Shown here: positions 23,101-38,100 of the stretch, one piece after another | Layout: each line of letters opens with the position of its first letter | How positions within the stretch are numbered: position 1 is the first letter of the stretch | Origin: Stomoxys calcitrans | Lineage: Eukaryota > Arthropoda > Insecta > Diptera > Muscidae | DNA: 64,000 nt | NCBI RefSeq assembly: GCF_963082655.1 | Contig: NC_081556.1 | Span: forward strand, 1,426,001-1,490,000 | Direction: 5' to 3' | The notes under the pieces: model-generated | Database searches by the model: none | What the model saw: only the letters and a program-made list of their open reading frames with translations | Told to the model about the DNA's origin: nothing | Made by a program: the position numbers and the translations under genes

Positions 23101-26100
23101 TGACTGGCGACCACACAGATAATACGCGACCCAGCGTTTCATGCCTAGAGGGCTGGAGGGACGTTTTGGCGATGTCCTCAAATGGTTTGGCATGGCTGAC
23201 CTTTCGAATGCCTTCGATAGGTCCTGTGCCATGAGGACCGTCTTATCACATGGCCTGCGCTGATTGAAGGAAGGCCACCGTAGCGCAGAGGTTAGCATGT
23301 CGCCTATGACGCTGAACGCCTAGGTTCGAATCCTGGCGAAACCATCAGAAAAAATTTTCAGTGGTGGTTTTCCCCTCCTAATGCTGGCATCATTTGTGTG
23401 GTACTATGCCATGTAGAACTTCTCTCCAAAGAGTTGTCGCATCGCGCCACGCCGTTCGGACTCGGCTATAAAAAGGAGGCCCCTTTTCATTGAGCTTAAA
23501 CTTGAATCGGACTGCACTCATTGATATGTGAGAAGTTTGCCCCTGTTCTTTAGTGGTATGTTCATGGGCAAAATTTGCAATTTTGCACTGATTGAAGTTA
23601 AGGCAAATATATGCGGTGTTGGTATGCAAAGGAGTCCATGCTGATGCTCGGCGAATGGAAATTTCCAACGAGGGTGGGAGTAGTAGTCCCTCAAGCGTCT
23701 GGGCTGCTGGTGAGAGTAAGGAGATCGGTCTGTACGATTCCCCCTAACTCGGATCCTTTCCAGGCTTCAGTAGCGGGATCATTCTGCCCATCTTTCAGAC
23801 AATGGTTATTATAAGTGTGCTAAAAGACAGGTTGGGGACAGTCGGAAGATACTTGACTCCAGATAAAGGAGTCATTCAGAAAAATGCATGAAATCTTTAT
23901 TTGAATCAATAATACGGTCCATATAATTTAATTTTTGAAGATTATTTCATGCAAATGTTGACCGTGACTTCGTCTCAAATGGTCCATCCGCTTAGTCCAA
24001 TTTGGCATACTCTTTCCAATTTTTCGCAGGTATCTCACAAATAAATGCTTCAATGTTATCTTCTAATGCGTCAATTGATGCGGGCTTGTCTGCATAGACA
24101 TGAGCTTTAACATAGTCCCACAAAAAATAGTCTAAAGGCGCTAAATCGTACGATCTAAGCGGCCAATTGACCGGTCCCGAACGTGAAATAAAATGTTTAC
24201 CGAACTCGCCTCTCAATAAGTCCTTTGCTACGCGTGCTTAGAGGCATGTGGCACCGTCTTGTTGAAACCACATGTCATGCAAGTCAAGCTCTTGCATTTT
24301 GGGCAAAAAAAGGATGGATATCATCTCCGGTAGCGCTCGCCATTCACAATTACGTTACGATTCGCATTATCTTTGAAGAAATACGATCCAATGATGCCAC
24401 CAGCCCATAAACCGCATCAAACTGTGACTTTTTCTGTATGGATTGGTAGATCATGCAATGCTTTTGGCTGATCTTCACTCTAAGATCAAAAAAATTCAAT
24501 AATTTGTAAGCGTAGTTCGTTTATAAGACGATACATGGTTAAATTATAGACTAAACTGAAGATGTTTAACAGTGAAAAAAAAACTCGAAACGTGCGTTAG
24601 CTCTTTAAACCAGTGTTGCCAAAAAGGTAGTAGCTAAAAACTCACCCTGTACATAAAAAAATTAGAGTAGAGATGAAATTGCAAGTTTGCCACAAATGGA
24701 AATTCGAAATGAAGTTTTGTTAGTTGCGTTATTTTAAGTTTTCCTTCCTTGAGGAAAACCTTCGATCAAGGAAAACATCTCTGATTATTGGAAACTTTTG
24801 TTTGTGTACCATACACCATAGTTTTAAAAATTGTTTTGCCTAACCATTTTTTGACATCAACTCAAGATAAACTTTCATTTCAGGTCAGGGACGCGTTAAT
24901 CAACTTGGAGGTGTCTTCATCAATGGACGACCGCTTCCCAATCATATACGTCTGAAAATTGTCGAAATGGCCGGCAGTGGTATACGTCCCTGTGTCATAT
25001 CACGCCAGCTACGAGTATCGCATGGCTGTGTATCAAAGATTTTAAATCGTTATCAGGAGACAGGATCCATAAGGCCGGGAGTTATTGGTGGATCTAAGCC
25101 CAAAGTAACATCGCCCGAAATTGAAGGCCGCATTAAGGAAATGTGTAAAGCAAATCCTGGTCTATTCAGTTGGGAAATACGAGAGAAACTAATAAAGGTG
25201 AGTTAACGTACATTTGATGTTGTTAAAGATGCCGCACAAACAGCCACAACAATGAACTGCCATTGTTTTGGCTTGTAAACTTCCGATTTCCCAAAAGTCA
25301 CGTGTTGCCTTAAGAAAGTAAACAACTTCCGTTTTTCTACTCCATACACCCCCTGGTGTTTGTGTTTATGATTAAAGGTCAAATTACACCTTTATTTTCA
25401 GGAGTTAGACATTAAATTAGAATACATTAATGGCACAATGGAGTGTATGCAACGACAAAAACACAATTTTGCCACCCAAACCGTAAAGAAATCGATTAAG
25501 AGTGGCGACAAGGTGCAAAGATGCAATGACCAATGCCGCCTTTTTCAACACTGAGCCGAACTTCCGCCTTGGCACGAACTTCCTTCTCAATGAATGTTCT
25601 TGCTCTATGTGCCAATGCTCTGTGGCTCTCTCTCTTTGTACAACCGATGTGCCATTGCGTGCATGCCAAATGCAGTTTATGGTTGTTGACACCTTGAAAA
25701 CGGCTTTGCCTTTGGGCCATGGCCAATGGGAAACAAAGATTCGCACATAAATAAAAGACACAGCATCGATTCATTCATAAATGCCATCCTTTCGTATTGG
25801 CATCACTGTTGCAACGACTTTGGCTTGGACCGCTGTGTTTGGTCTTACAATATGTCAATGCTCCATAAAGATCGCCATGTATCGCCTGATTTTTCTGTTT
25901 TTTTTTTCCTTTTTTGTGTTTTTGTTTTCCTAAATTAGCGTATCTTTGTGTTGCTGTTTGTTCTTGTACTTCGCTTAGGCATTGCTTCAAACCAGACTCA
26001 GTGACGCTGATCAAAGACTAGTCCGTTGTGAGTTAGCCAGCAACGAGGTTAGTATGATGAATCAAATACAGGCATACAGTACGATGTCTTTCAATGTCGT

Positions 26101-29100
26101 CTTCGTCGTCTGTGTTGTTGTGTTCGAAGCTGTGTTCTTCACTGCCTCTCTCTCGCTCTCTCTCTCACCACGCGCTTGGTTTTGAGCTCCAAAATCTTAG
26201 ATTTTATTGGTTTGAAGATAAAATAGCAATTCGTTCTACTTATTGTGCCGCCAACAGTTATGATAAACAATATGGACATAAGACTGGGGCGAAGCTATTA
26301 ATGCTTTAATTGTAGCAATAATTTGATTAAAATATTGAAAGAAAAGTATTCCATGCTGTATTTAAGTTAGCCTTAAACTTAATCGATCATGAAAGAACAG
26401 GTACAAATCGGTGTTTTGAATGTCTATTTAGAAAGTTAACCTAAAAATTGAGCTACTGGGGCAGAAATTGTTAAAAATGGCATATTCCAGAGTATGGTCG
26501 AGATCATGATATTTGGCTAATAGTGCATATGAGCCATTCTCTAAAAAATTGCATAGATTTATTGGTAATTATATATGTTTAAGTACATGTAAAAACTAAA
26601 CGAAAGAGCATGAGTTCAGTTCCATGTAATGCAGGGTTGCCATATTTAAACCTTTTTACAAATCCTATAACAAAGTAATTTTTCAAGTTTTTGCCTGTTG
26701 GGGTGGCAGTTGAAGAAAAATTTTAATGAAATTCGGGTGATAAATGCGCAAATTATTACAATCGGGCGAACATTGAGAGAGTTAAGCTGAGCTGATTAAT
26801 TTATTTGTACCTCATACAATATAAGTTCAAACAAAATTCAAAGGGGGCGTAAAGGGTTAAAAATTTAGGAAAAAACTAAATTTTTTTAAAACTTTTTTTA
26901 TTTTAAGATAAATAGATTTAAACTTTCCTTAGTAAATTCCTTGGAAAAAATTATTTTGGCATTTTAAAATCCCATTATAGTTGCCAAAGAAGAGCACTTG
27001 CTTTTAAGTGGATTTTTTCCGGAAAATGCCTCATATATTACACCGATCTCAAGATTAAGAGCCCATAAAATGCTCCCATTTTTGCTGGATTTCAGAGAAT
27101 TCATTGTATTGGATCCCTCGACAAACGCATCTATGTAGTTTGGTCCACATCGGACCATATTTGGATATTGGTTCCATATAGACCGACTGTAATTCCAACA
27201 TTATTGGGTGGGCACTCCGTTCTACATCATCATTGTTCTAAAACCTTGAATGGTTGAATTCTTTATAAGTTTTAAAGGTTTTTTATATCCACCATCATAG
27301 GATAGGGGGTATATTAATATATTTCCGACCCCATAATGTATATATATTTCGGATCGTCGTAAAATTCTAGGGCGATTGAACGACGTCCTTGTGTCTGTCC
27401 TTCCGTATATTGTAGTCACTCTACAGCCTTTAAAAATTGAGATACTGAGCCGAAATTCGCACAGATACGTCTTTTTGCTGGACGCAGGTTAAGTTCTTGA
27501 ACAGGCCAAATCGGACCATATTTGGATATAGCTGCTATATTGACCGATCTGCCGATAAAGGATCCCAAGGGCCCATAAAAGCTTTATTTTTTACCCGATT
27601 TGGATGAAATTTGAAATAGTGAAATTTGGATATAGCTGCCGTATAGACAGGTCTCTCGATTTAAGGTTTTAGACCCATAAAAGGAGTATTTATTTTCCGA
27701 TTTCGCTGAAGTTTGGGTCAGTGAATTGTACTAGGACCATCGATATCCTTGTTTTATTTGATCTAGATCGGTGCAGACTTGCATAAAGCTGCCATATAGA
27801 CCGATCTCTCGATTTAAGGTCTGGTGCCCATAAAAGTAGCATTTATTGTCTAATTTCGCTGTGATTTGGTAAAGCGAGTTAGAGATGGGAATAAATTTAG
27901 CATTTTCACCGTATTATGACGAAAAGTGGTTAATATATATATATTCAAGGTGGTGGGTATTCAAAGTTCGGCCCGTCCGTCCGTCTGTCTGTCGAAAGCG
28001 CGCTAACTTTCGAAGAAGCAAAGCTAGGCGTTTGAAATTTTGCACAAATACTTTTTATTAGTGTAGGTCGGTTGGGCTTGTAAATGGGTTAAATCGGTCC
28101 ATGTTTTGATATAGCTGCCATATAAACCGATTTTGGGTCTTGACTTCTTAGCGTCTAGAGGGCGCAATTCTCGTCCGATTTGACTGAAATTTTGCACGTT
28201 GTGTTTTGGTATCACTTCCAACAACTTTGCTAAGTATTGTTAAAATCGGTTCAAATCCTGATATAGCTGCCTATAAACCGATCTTGGGTCTTTACTTCTT
28301 CAGCTTTAAGAGGGCTCAATTCTTATCCGATTTGTCTGTAATTTTATATGTAGTCTTTTGGTATATCTTCCAACAACTGTGCTAAATACAGTTCAAATCG
28401 TTTCATACCCTGGTATAGCCGCCATATTAGCCGATCTTGGATCTTGTCAGCCGCTAGAGGGCGCAATTATCATTCAATTTGGATGAAATTTTGCATAAGG
28501 TGTTTTGTTGTGACTTACAACAACTGTGCCAATTATGATACATAACCTAATATAGCAGCCATATAAATCAATCTAAGATCTTGACTTCTTTCATGACCTA
28601 TGGTCATGAAAGAAGCCGGAGATGGGTTTATATGCTCTCATATAAACCCATCTCCCGATTTAGCTTCTTCAGCCCCTACAAGGCGCAATTCTTATACGAA
28701 TGGACTGACATATTACTCAATGACTTCTACAATGTTCAGCATTCACTTCATTTATGGTCCGAATCGGACTATAACTTGATATAGCGCTAATAGCATAACA
28801 GTTCTTATTCATTATTCTTTGTTTGCCTAAAAAGAGATGCCGCGCAAAGAACTCGACAAATGCTGTCCATGTTGGAGGGAATATAAGATTCGGCCCGGCC
28901 GAACTTAGCACACTCTTACTTGCTTAATTAAAATGGCATCGTTGGGTATTTTTGATCAAGTCAAATATTCTCGAATATCATGAACTTATTTTTAGTAAAA
29001 TTGCGTACTGCTAAAAATGTTTGGATAACAAATCATAGCATCAATTTCAGTTTTTTAACCTTGTCGATTACTCGCGAAAATTTTCAATTGACTTTTGATT

Positions 29101-32100
29101 TCAAATACGACCCAGTCTTATAAACATTTACTGATATGCGCTTGTCCATCATTCTCGCATAGGGAAAACTTCAAACAAATTCCCCATGTAAACTTTGTGG
29201 CCTCTGAAGGTGGACCCTCAAACGCCTCCTCCACCCCAACAAGAAACCTTTTCGCATAGCCGATTGCCAAATCGATCCTTGACGTTGAGTGGACTGATTG
29301 AGAGATCGCCGTACCGTCATCGCCATCCACCATAGGGGATAAGAATATGTGTCAGAATTATCAGCAGCGCCATCGTTTGCTGGGGGTCTTGGAAGATCGC
29401 CCATCAAAAGGCATTACAAACTTAGAAGTGAACTCATAGAAACCCCTCCACACATTTACCACAACATCCCTTCATGAAAGCAAGCACAATTTAGTAGTCT
29501 GCTCTTGTAGTGAATGCTCTTTTTGTTGCTTACGTTGGTTTTGGTCTTTTGTTTCTGTCTGTTTTGTTATTTCTCTTCAATGAATGGGCTAAACACAGCC
29601 TCCAGGTGCGCTTCACGCTAAATTAGAATATGAGATACGATATGCTACAAATATGCCGGGCAATGCAGCTCAATGTCCGTTCAAACTGCCGCCGGAGTTT
29701 GGCGGTAAATGTTTTGTTTCAACTATGTTCTGATGTTGGGGTGGTGATCCTGCCCGAAGTGTTTATCTGTTAGCTGGCTGGCTGCCACCATCCATGCTAA
29801 CAAATGTTGAATACTTAATTTATTTAAACCAGGATCACCACAAATCTGAAGTGATGTGGCATTTAGGATACACGAAAAAAAGACGTCTTATATCAAAAAC
29901 CTAATCTTCCAATGTTGTTTGAATAAACAATTAGAATAATAGAAATTGGCATGAGCTGCACTTAAGATTCATTGTGCAAAAATTGTTTATGTTAAAAATC
30001 TGTTGTAACAAAAGGTACATTGAAATACTGCATGCATAACATATGGTAATACATTTGTGTTCACTTTTAATCTGATCTGGATATGGATAACAGAACAATT
30101 AGAATTATATTAAGTTGGTATCAGATAGAACAACCCACTTCTGCTAACACTTAACATCTGGGATTCAAGTAATAATAGATTCCACCGTAGGATGAGGAAG
30201 TAAACTAACAACGTCATTTGACAATCGATCTGAGATCCTATAAAATAGATACTATCTTGATTGTTATTACATTCAAGTCACGCTAGGGATTTCGGGAAGT
30301 CTATTTATCTGTTTTTTCTAAACGGGAGCTTTATCAGATCGTAGAAAAGTTGTAATATAATGAGGCGTGGATGTTGAATTACAGGAACGATTTAGTCTAT
30401 TTACAACCCCAACTAACCTCGTTAAAAAATTATCTAAATATTGTAGAGAAGGGGTAGAATAAACGCCTCTTTCGTACGAACACCAATTTTTTTCTTTTCG
30501 TAATCCCCTTAATAATTCTTTTTTCTCAGCCTGGTATTGTGAACTTACTAAACAGGCCTTGCAATAATAGGATCTTTCTAATCCGACTCTGCTGTACACC
30601 CTCGAAAGTAAGCTTGCTTTTGACCGTCAAACGGACATCCCAATATATCATGTAGATTAAGGATACATGTACATACATACTGATTAAGTAAAAAACAAGT
30701 AAAGAAGTGTCAAGTTCGGCCGTGTCGAACTTTGTATATCCTCCAGCATGGATAAATTAACCATCCTCTTTTTTAACATATTATCTAATGTGGTGGCTGG
30801 TCTGGATCATATTTGATTCAGGACCCGAGAATTCTTACACTAGTCACATTTTCAGCGGAATGGTACAACAAATCGGCTTTTAATGGATTTATGGCCCTCA
30901 ATGGGCAGATCGGTCCATATGGCAGCTATATTTAAATATAGTCCAATGTGAACCATTCTTAGGTGTGATTACGGAAGGCTTGAAAAAACTTACTGTATCA
31001 AATTTCAGCGAAATCGAGTAATAAATACATCTTTTATGGGCTGAGGACCCTTAATCGGCAGATCGGTCTATATGGCAGCTATATCTGAATAAAAACCGAT
31101 CTGAACCATATTAGAGTCGGATATCGGGAGGCTTAAAACAACTCACTATGCCAAATTTCAGCGAAATCGGATAATAATTGCGGCTTATATGGACTCAAGA
31201 CCCTAAATCGGCAGATCGTTCTATATGACAGCTATATATAAATTTAGTCCGTTCTGAATCACATTTGAGTTGGATGTCGGGAGGCTTACAATAGCTCGTT
31301 ATTTCAAATTTTAGCGAAATCGGATAATAATTGTGAATTTTATGGGTTTAAGACCCTCAATGGGCATATCGGTCTATATGGCAGCTATATCTATATATAG
31401 TTCAATTTGGACCTTATTTAGGTGTGATGACGGAAGTCTTGAAACAACTCACGGTTCCAAGTTTCAGTGAAATCGGGGTATAAATGCAGCTTTTATTGGC
31501 TTAAGACCCTAAATCAGCAGATCGGTCTAATGGCAGCTATATCTAAATATGTTCCGATATGAATCATACTCGGTCTGAGTAACGGGGCCCCTAGTACAAC
31601 TTAGTTAAAGTCCGCCTATGACGCTGGGTTCGAATTCTGGCGAGAACATCGGAAAACTCGACACGGAAGTCGAAGACTATACAATTCACTTAAAAAAGGT
31701 GAAACAGAATATTGGTCTATGTGGTAGCTATATTTAAATATAGTCCAATATTCGGCATTAGTATGTAACGGTCAAAGACAACTCATTGTAGCAAATTTCA
31801 GTGAAATTGATTGCCTTTATTTTAAAGATTCGAGCCAAAGATTAGCAAACTTAATTTAAAGTTGATCAATTTGTCAACTTTTTAAGGAAACATGTAGGGC
31901 ATGCGGGGAAGACGATGAGACGTTCGAGCATATCCCTTGCCATTGCTCGGCTTTAGCATCTAACAGATACCGGCACAATATCGTTGAAAGTTAGGAAATT
32001 GACCTTGGGACAAGACAACAGTGACGCAAACAGTTAAAAACACAAAACAGCCTTATAAATAGGAGTGTCCCCAAATTTTGATGCTATGTTTAAAAAAATG

Positions 32101-35100
32101 GGAAATTACATTACAAGATAGCATCTTTGTTTCAAAGTTGTAGTTCTTTGGCTCGCTTTTATTGCTAGAATCCTACGAATAAGGAAAAATCTTAAAATTT
32201 GGGACTACTTTTTTATGTGCAAATATATAGATAGGTCTATATATTGACATAGCTGTCTCCCGATTATGCCTTGGACCGTGAGCTATGTAAGGCTTCGCAC
32301 TGTGCGCTATGTAAGTCGTTTGGACATCTCTTTTCTGTATGGTTCAAAGCGGTTAACCATATAGGTCACGGATGTCCACACGCCTTACATAGAACATTGT
32401 CCAAAACCTTAAATCGGAAGATTGGTCTACATGAGCAAATATGGGCCGATCTGGGCTATATTGAATACAGGTGTCGAAGAGCTTCATCGCTGATTTTATG
32501 GGTCCAAGAACTTAAATCGGGAGATCGGTATATATGGCAACTACATACATCCAAAGCTAGACAGATCTGGGCCATATTAAACAGGGATTCAGCAAAATCG
32601 GGTAATAAAGGGTCTAAGACCTTGTATCGGCTGATCGGTCTATATGGAGGCTATATCAAGATGTAGTTCGGTATGGACCATCTTCGAAATTAATCTGCCT
32701 ATGGACGAAAAAAAAGAATCTATGCAAAGGTTCAGATCAATTTCTCTGTTTTGAGAGACTGTAGCAACGCTTGCAAATCATTGAATTTTATTACCAAAAT
32801 CAGTGTTCGGTTCGAAATGTGTTCAAATTTTGACAAATTTTGTTCAGCGATGAGGCTCATTTCTGGTTGAATGGCTACGTAAATAAGCAAAATTGCCGCA
32901 TTTGGAGTGAAGAGCAACCAGAAGCCTTTCAAGAACTGCCCATGCATCCCGAAAAATGCACTGTTTGGTGTGGTTTGTACGCTGGTGGAATCATTGGACC
33001 GTATTTTTTCAAAGATGCTGTTGGACGCAACGTTACGGTGAATGAACACATTTCGAACCGAACACTGATTTTGGTAATAAAATTCAATGATTTGCAAGCG
33101 TTGCTCGTTAGTAAGTCTATTCATGATGAAATGTCAAAGCATACTGAGCATCTTTCTCTTTGACACCATGTCTGAAATCCCACGTGATCTGTCAAATACT
33201 AATGCATGAAAATCCTAACCTCAAAAAAATCACCCTTTACATATATATACCTATTGTTTACTGAGTCGGAAATGGACATTTCGATGTGTTGCAAACGAAA
33301 TGACAAAATGAAATATGGAACCTACTAGTTTTCTGACAAGAATTGTACCCTTATAATAAATCTAAAATACGAATCGGAAAAAAAGTTTGCGGTCAAGCTG
33401 TTGGGTGAACGGCCCAATACAAAACGACATTGGTACATGGGGACAATATCTCAAATGTAAGGTATTTGGACACATGACATCTATACACGACCATATATGA
33501 ATATAACCGCCCCATAGACCGATCTCCCGATTTAAACATATAGTCATGGCTCGTTCATTTTGCATATAGTTTGCATATTTTATGTATATTTCTTGCATAA
33601 AAATTGCATTTTTCAGACATGCACTCAAAATTCGTTTTCTTATACCAAATTATGCCTATATAAAAAATTTGGCCAAAATCGGCCCATATACAAAAAGAGC
33701 ATATATATCCGTTCTCTACTTATAATGAAATGTTATAGCTGTGAACAATACTTTTACACTTCCACTTTTAATATTCGCTTACCTTGGTTAACTCGAACAT
33801 CAGCACAAATATGTATGTAGGTTTACATGATAACAATTTCCGAATGTATTTTGCCATAATAAAACAAAATCGCGAATTCATATAAGTTATTTTTCGTTAG
33901 TTCCGCAATACCACTGTGGCTTTACCATGTGAATAAAGCTATCTCTTCAATAGTTAACATCTCCAAACGCAAATTCCTCTTTTCGCACATTGAACACTCT
34001 TGTAAATTCTTTCTCTCGCTCATTTTGACTCTCCTGTCAAACAAGAAATATTTACAACAACAACAACACAAACGCCACCGGCTAAATGAATTTTTCTACT
34101 TTTATCAAATGTTTCTATGCAAATTTATGCGAAATAATCACACTTCGGGATGAAATAATTACACAAATAGATGGCCAATTAAAAAAACTTTATTTTGCAC
34201 TATTTTTCGTAAAAATCCGTCAAGTATTAACCACTTTTTAATTGCAATTATTCTGACGATCAATGAACGCGAGCGCACCGTTTAACTTGTGGTTTATAAA
34301 TGACAACACAAACAAAACTAAGTGTGTACAACACATTCTATGAGGGGGAGTGTGGGGGACAACAACAAAATGAAAGTAATTGCCCGTACAGCACTTTGTG
34401 GTTGGCAGGGTTGAGAAAAATAAGTAGTGGTCGCATGTGTTTTATAAAAGGTGAAGAGGCGTTAAAGTAGGAGGCGTTAAAGTTGTTTTTTTTTTGGTTT
34501 TGATATATTGAAAGGCTTATGCAATTTTTTGCAAGAATTACATTAGGGAATAGTTGGTAAACTTTTCAATAGGCAATAGTTGGCAAACTTTCAGTGCTGC
34601 CCGATTCGAGTTTAATCTCAACGATAAGGACCTGTTTTTGATAGTCTAGTCCGAATGGCGAGTCATATAGCGACATCTCTTCGGAAAGAAGTTTTGAAAT
34701 TTGTGAAAATTTTTGAGTATGCAAAAACTCTTATTGCTGATTGCTCCGTAATAATGCTATATTCTAAGATAAAACAATGTTCCCGTTAGTTAACACGAAC
34801 TTTATTTTTTCTACGAAAAACCCGGCCATACCATTTCAACCAAGCTACATGTATAACAAGTTATAGTGAACAAGTAAAAACTTGCTAAGTTCGGCCGGAC
34901 CGAATCTTTGAACCGCACCACCATGGATTCCACGTAAAATTGACACAAAATAAAATTAGTTGAAAGGCATAATTTTACTCTATGTACCACATTTCTACCC
35001 ATCCAGGCAAAAATTAAAGCTTCTTGGAATCGAAAAAGGAGGGACGGACGGAAAGGGATGCCTATATCGACTCATAATGTCCAGACGATCAAGAATATAT

Positions 35101-38100
35101 ATACTTTATGGGGTCGCAGCTCAATATTTCGAGGTGTTTCAAACGGTATATCGTATCCTATGGTGGTGTGTATAAAATTCAAATGGCGAGCTTTAACTCT
35201 TTAACATGTGTTTTACGAATGACAGTGCCAATGAGTTGTTCTTTGTTGCGGAGAATGAGGGGAAACAACAACATGAAAATGATTGCCCGATGGGCACATC
35301 GTTAATTGGCAGGGTTGGCAAAGAAAGGTAGTGTTACTAAATGGATGACAAAATGTAATTGTAGTAAGAGGTTATTTAATATTTTCTGCCTTTTAAGTGC
35401 AGTTTCGGATTTTGTTAAATTCAAACCCCTATAGTAAAACTATGTAGCGAACATTATTTCTAATATTTTGAAGGAATACAGTCACATTATAAGAGTTTTT
35501 AACTATTTTTTGGAAGAGACTGAATCGACTCCATCAAAAGTTCCCAAAAAATTAGAATTGCCTTCCTGTTTTCGAGTTTACTCCCGATAAACTTTCGAAA
35601 CGCCTTTAGACTTGTTTTCTGATTTTCGCTCCCTTTTCACAACCTACTCAGTTTTGTTTGCCTGTGTAATTTCCCGTGACAAGGATGTCCCTTAAAATTT
35701 CCTATTTTTTCTATAGCGGTCGAACGAATAAAGATATCCGCTTGAAATTTTGTAAAGATACTTCTTATTGACGGATTGTAGACTCCCATAGCGCAGAGGT
35801 AAGCATGTCTGTCTATGTAGCTGAACATCCGTGTTCGAACCATAGCGGTCCATCAAAAAAAATTTTTTTTCAGCGGTGGTTTTCCCCTCCTAATGCTGGC
35901 AACTTTTGTGAGGTACAATGCCATGTAAAAACTTCTCTCCATAGAGGTGTCGCACTGCGGCACGCCGTTCGGACTCGGCTATAAAAAGGAGGCTCCTTAT
36001 CATTGAGCTTAAAATTGAATCGGATTGCACTCATTAATATGTGAGAAGTTAACCCCTGTTCCTTAGTGGAATATTCATGGGCAAAATTTGCAAATTTACT
36101 TCTTATTGATGTAGGTTTTTGGAGATTGCAAATGGTGCATAGCTGTCCAGGTTTGGCTGCAGCTCCATTATAAACTGATCTTTTGATTTGACTTGTTGAG
36201 CCCCAGAAAGCCGCAATAGTTATCCGATTTTGCTGAAAATTTCCACTTAATATTTTGTTATAGCTTCCAACAACCGTGTCAAGTACGGTCGAAATTGGCC
36301 AATAACCTGATATGCAAATTTGCTCATGAACATTCCACTATGGAGTAGGACCCAACCTCTCGCACTCTTTGATGTGCGAGGCTGTCCGATTCAAGTTTGA
36401 GCTCAGTGATAAGGGACCTCCTGTTTATAGCCAAATCCGAACAGGATGTCGCACACCTCTTCGTGAAGAAGTTTTTACATGGCTGTAAAAACGTACGAAC
36501 TTAGTACGCTTTTACTTCTTATTTATTAACTTGAAAAAATTAATAGTAATTAAAAGTTTGTTTCACACAAGAAAATAAAAGCCAAGTAGTGCTAAATCTT
36601 TTCAAATTACTCTCAGCGACCCACACAACATTTGAATGTCTGCTGTATCCGATGTTAAATGTTTACCACCATTCACACCAACTGAAGGATATTCACATAA
36701 AGATGGATACTTAGAAGCTCATAGATTTTAAAAGCTAAGCAAGCTCTTTAGTTGTGCCCCTCTCCCCCAACCGACTATCCCGTCCCGCCATTTGATTTCA
36801 TTGAATGTGTCATGCTGGAAAAGAAGAAAAGTCAAGATGATAACGCAAGACATGAGCGACTCTAAATCTCTTCTATGCTCATTGGGATTTATTTCCACTT
36901 GTCGAGATTCATGAGGGGGCACACCATGAACAAGCCAAGGAATAGTTTTATAAGTACACAAGTAATCTCGATTTGCAGCAACTACAAAGCTTTGCTATTT
37001 GTTGTTGTTGTTAGCAATAGTCCATGTGGTACTCCATAAAGCCATTGCATAGTGTTGCCTGCTTGCCAGCCAGCCAGCGAGTTTTAGTGTCTCATGTGTT
37101 GGCCAGTGGCTTGTGTCTGGAGCAGTAAGCAATGGAAAAAGGTGGTCTCCATGTCCATGTCCAAGTGACAGCTTATCTTGTTTTCTGACAACATAGGTTT
37201 GGGTTTGTTTTGTATGCCGAGTTATTTGTTGTTCAGTCTTAAAATTACATTTTCTGGTTTTAAATTTAAACAAAAATTTACTCATACCAAAACATTGAGA
37301 CAATATAAACATACATACATATATGTGTGTGTGTGTGTTTGTGTCGCTGTGGCTATCGGTGTGCAAGCAACACTTAGGTATCCATGCAACCCAACGTGTT
37401 ATGTTCAACAAATTCAATTGAAATTTAATTAATTAGTTGACAGTTGGATTGACACTTGGCCCCTTGTGAGTGATTGTTAATGGGTTAATAGCCATGCCTC
37501 GCTTGCCTCTTTCCATTTTCCCAGTTTTTTTTTGTGGCTATTATTCTCATACTTTTTTCCTGAGCAATTCTGATTAAAAATCAAAAAAAAAAAGAAAAGA
37601 AACAAATTAGATGAGATTTTGTTTTGATTGGGAATGATGTTTTTTTCTCTATTGTCCAGTTTCCATGGATTCACATGAATTGGTGTGGAGTGTTCATATC
37701 TTTGATATGACTACTTACACGCACACAATTTTTGAAGGAATTTTGTTTTATGCTTAAATAAAACCACTTGCCTATATCACATGCAAATTCAATACGAGTA
37801 CCTGAACCTATGTACTTCAATTTTAGGAAAAGAAGGAACTAAAAACGTGTTAAGTTCGGTCTTGCCGGCCTTTGGATATCCGCCACCAAGGATATAATAA
37901 TCATACTATTCTGTAATAACTCCACTATCATATCCGTAGTTATATCTAAATATAGTCCGATATGAACCATATATGGATCGGAGGCAAGTGCCAATCGTTG
38001 GGGATTTAAGTCGCCAATAACATCCCTCAAGGGCGCCCCGGTAGCCAAGTTGGTAGCGTGCTTGGATTACCAGTGCAGGGGTCGTGGGTTCGATTCCCGC

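Noticed and set aside
29118..29407. Pair of - strand ORFs as a gene fragment
   Set aside because: Two overlapping frames of similar length with no recognisable motif or splice context.
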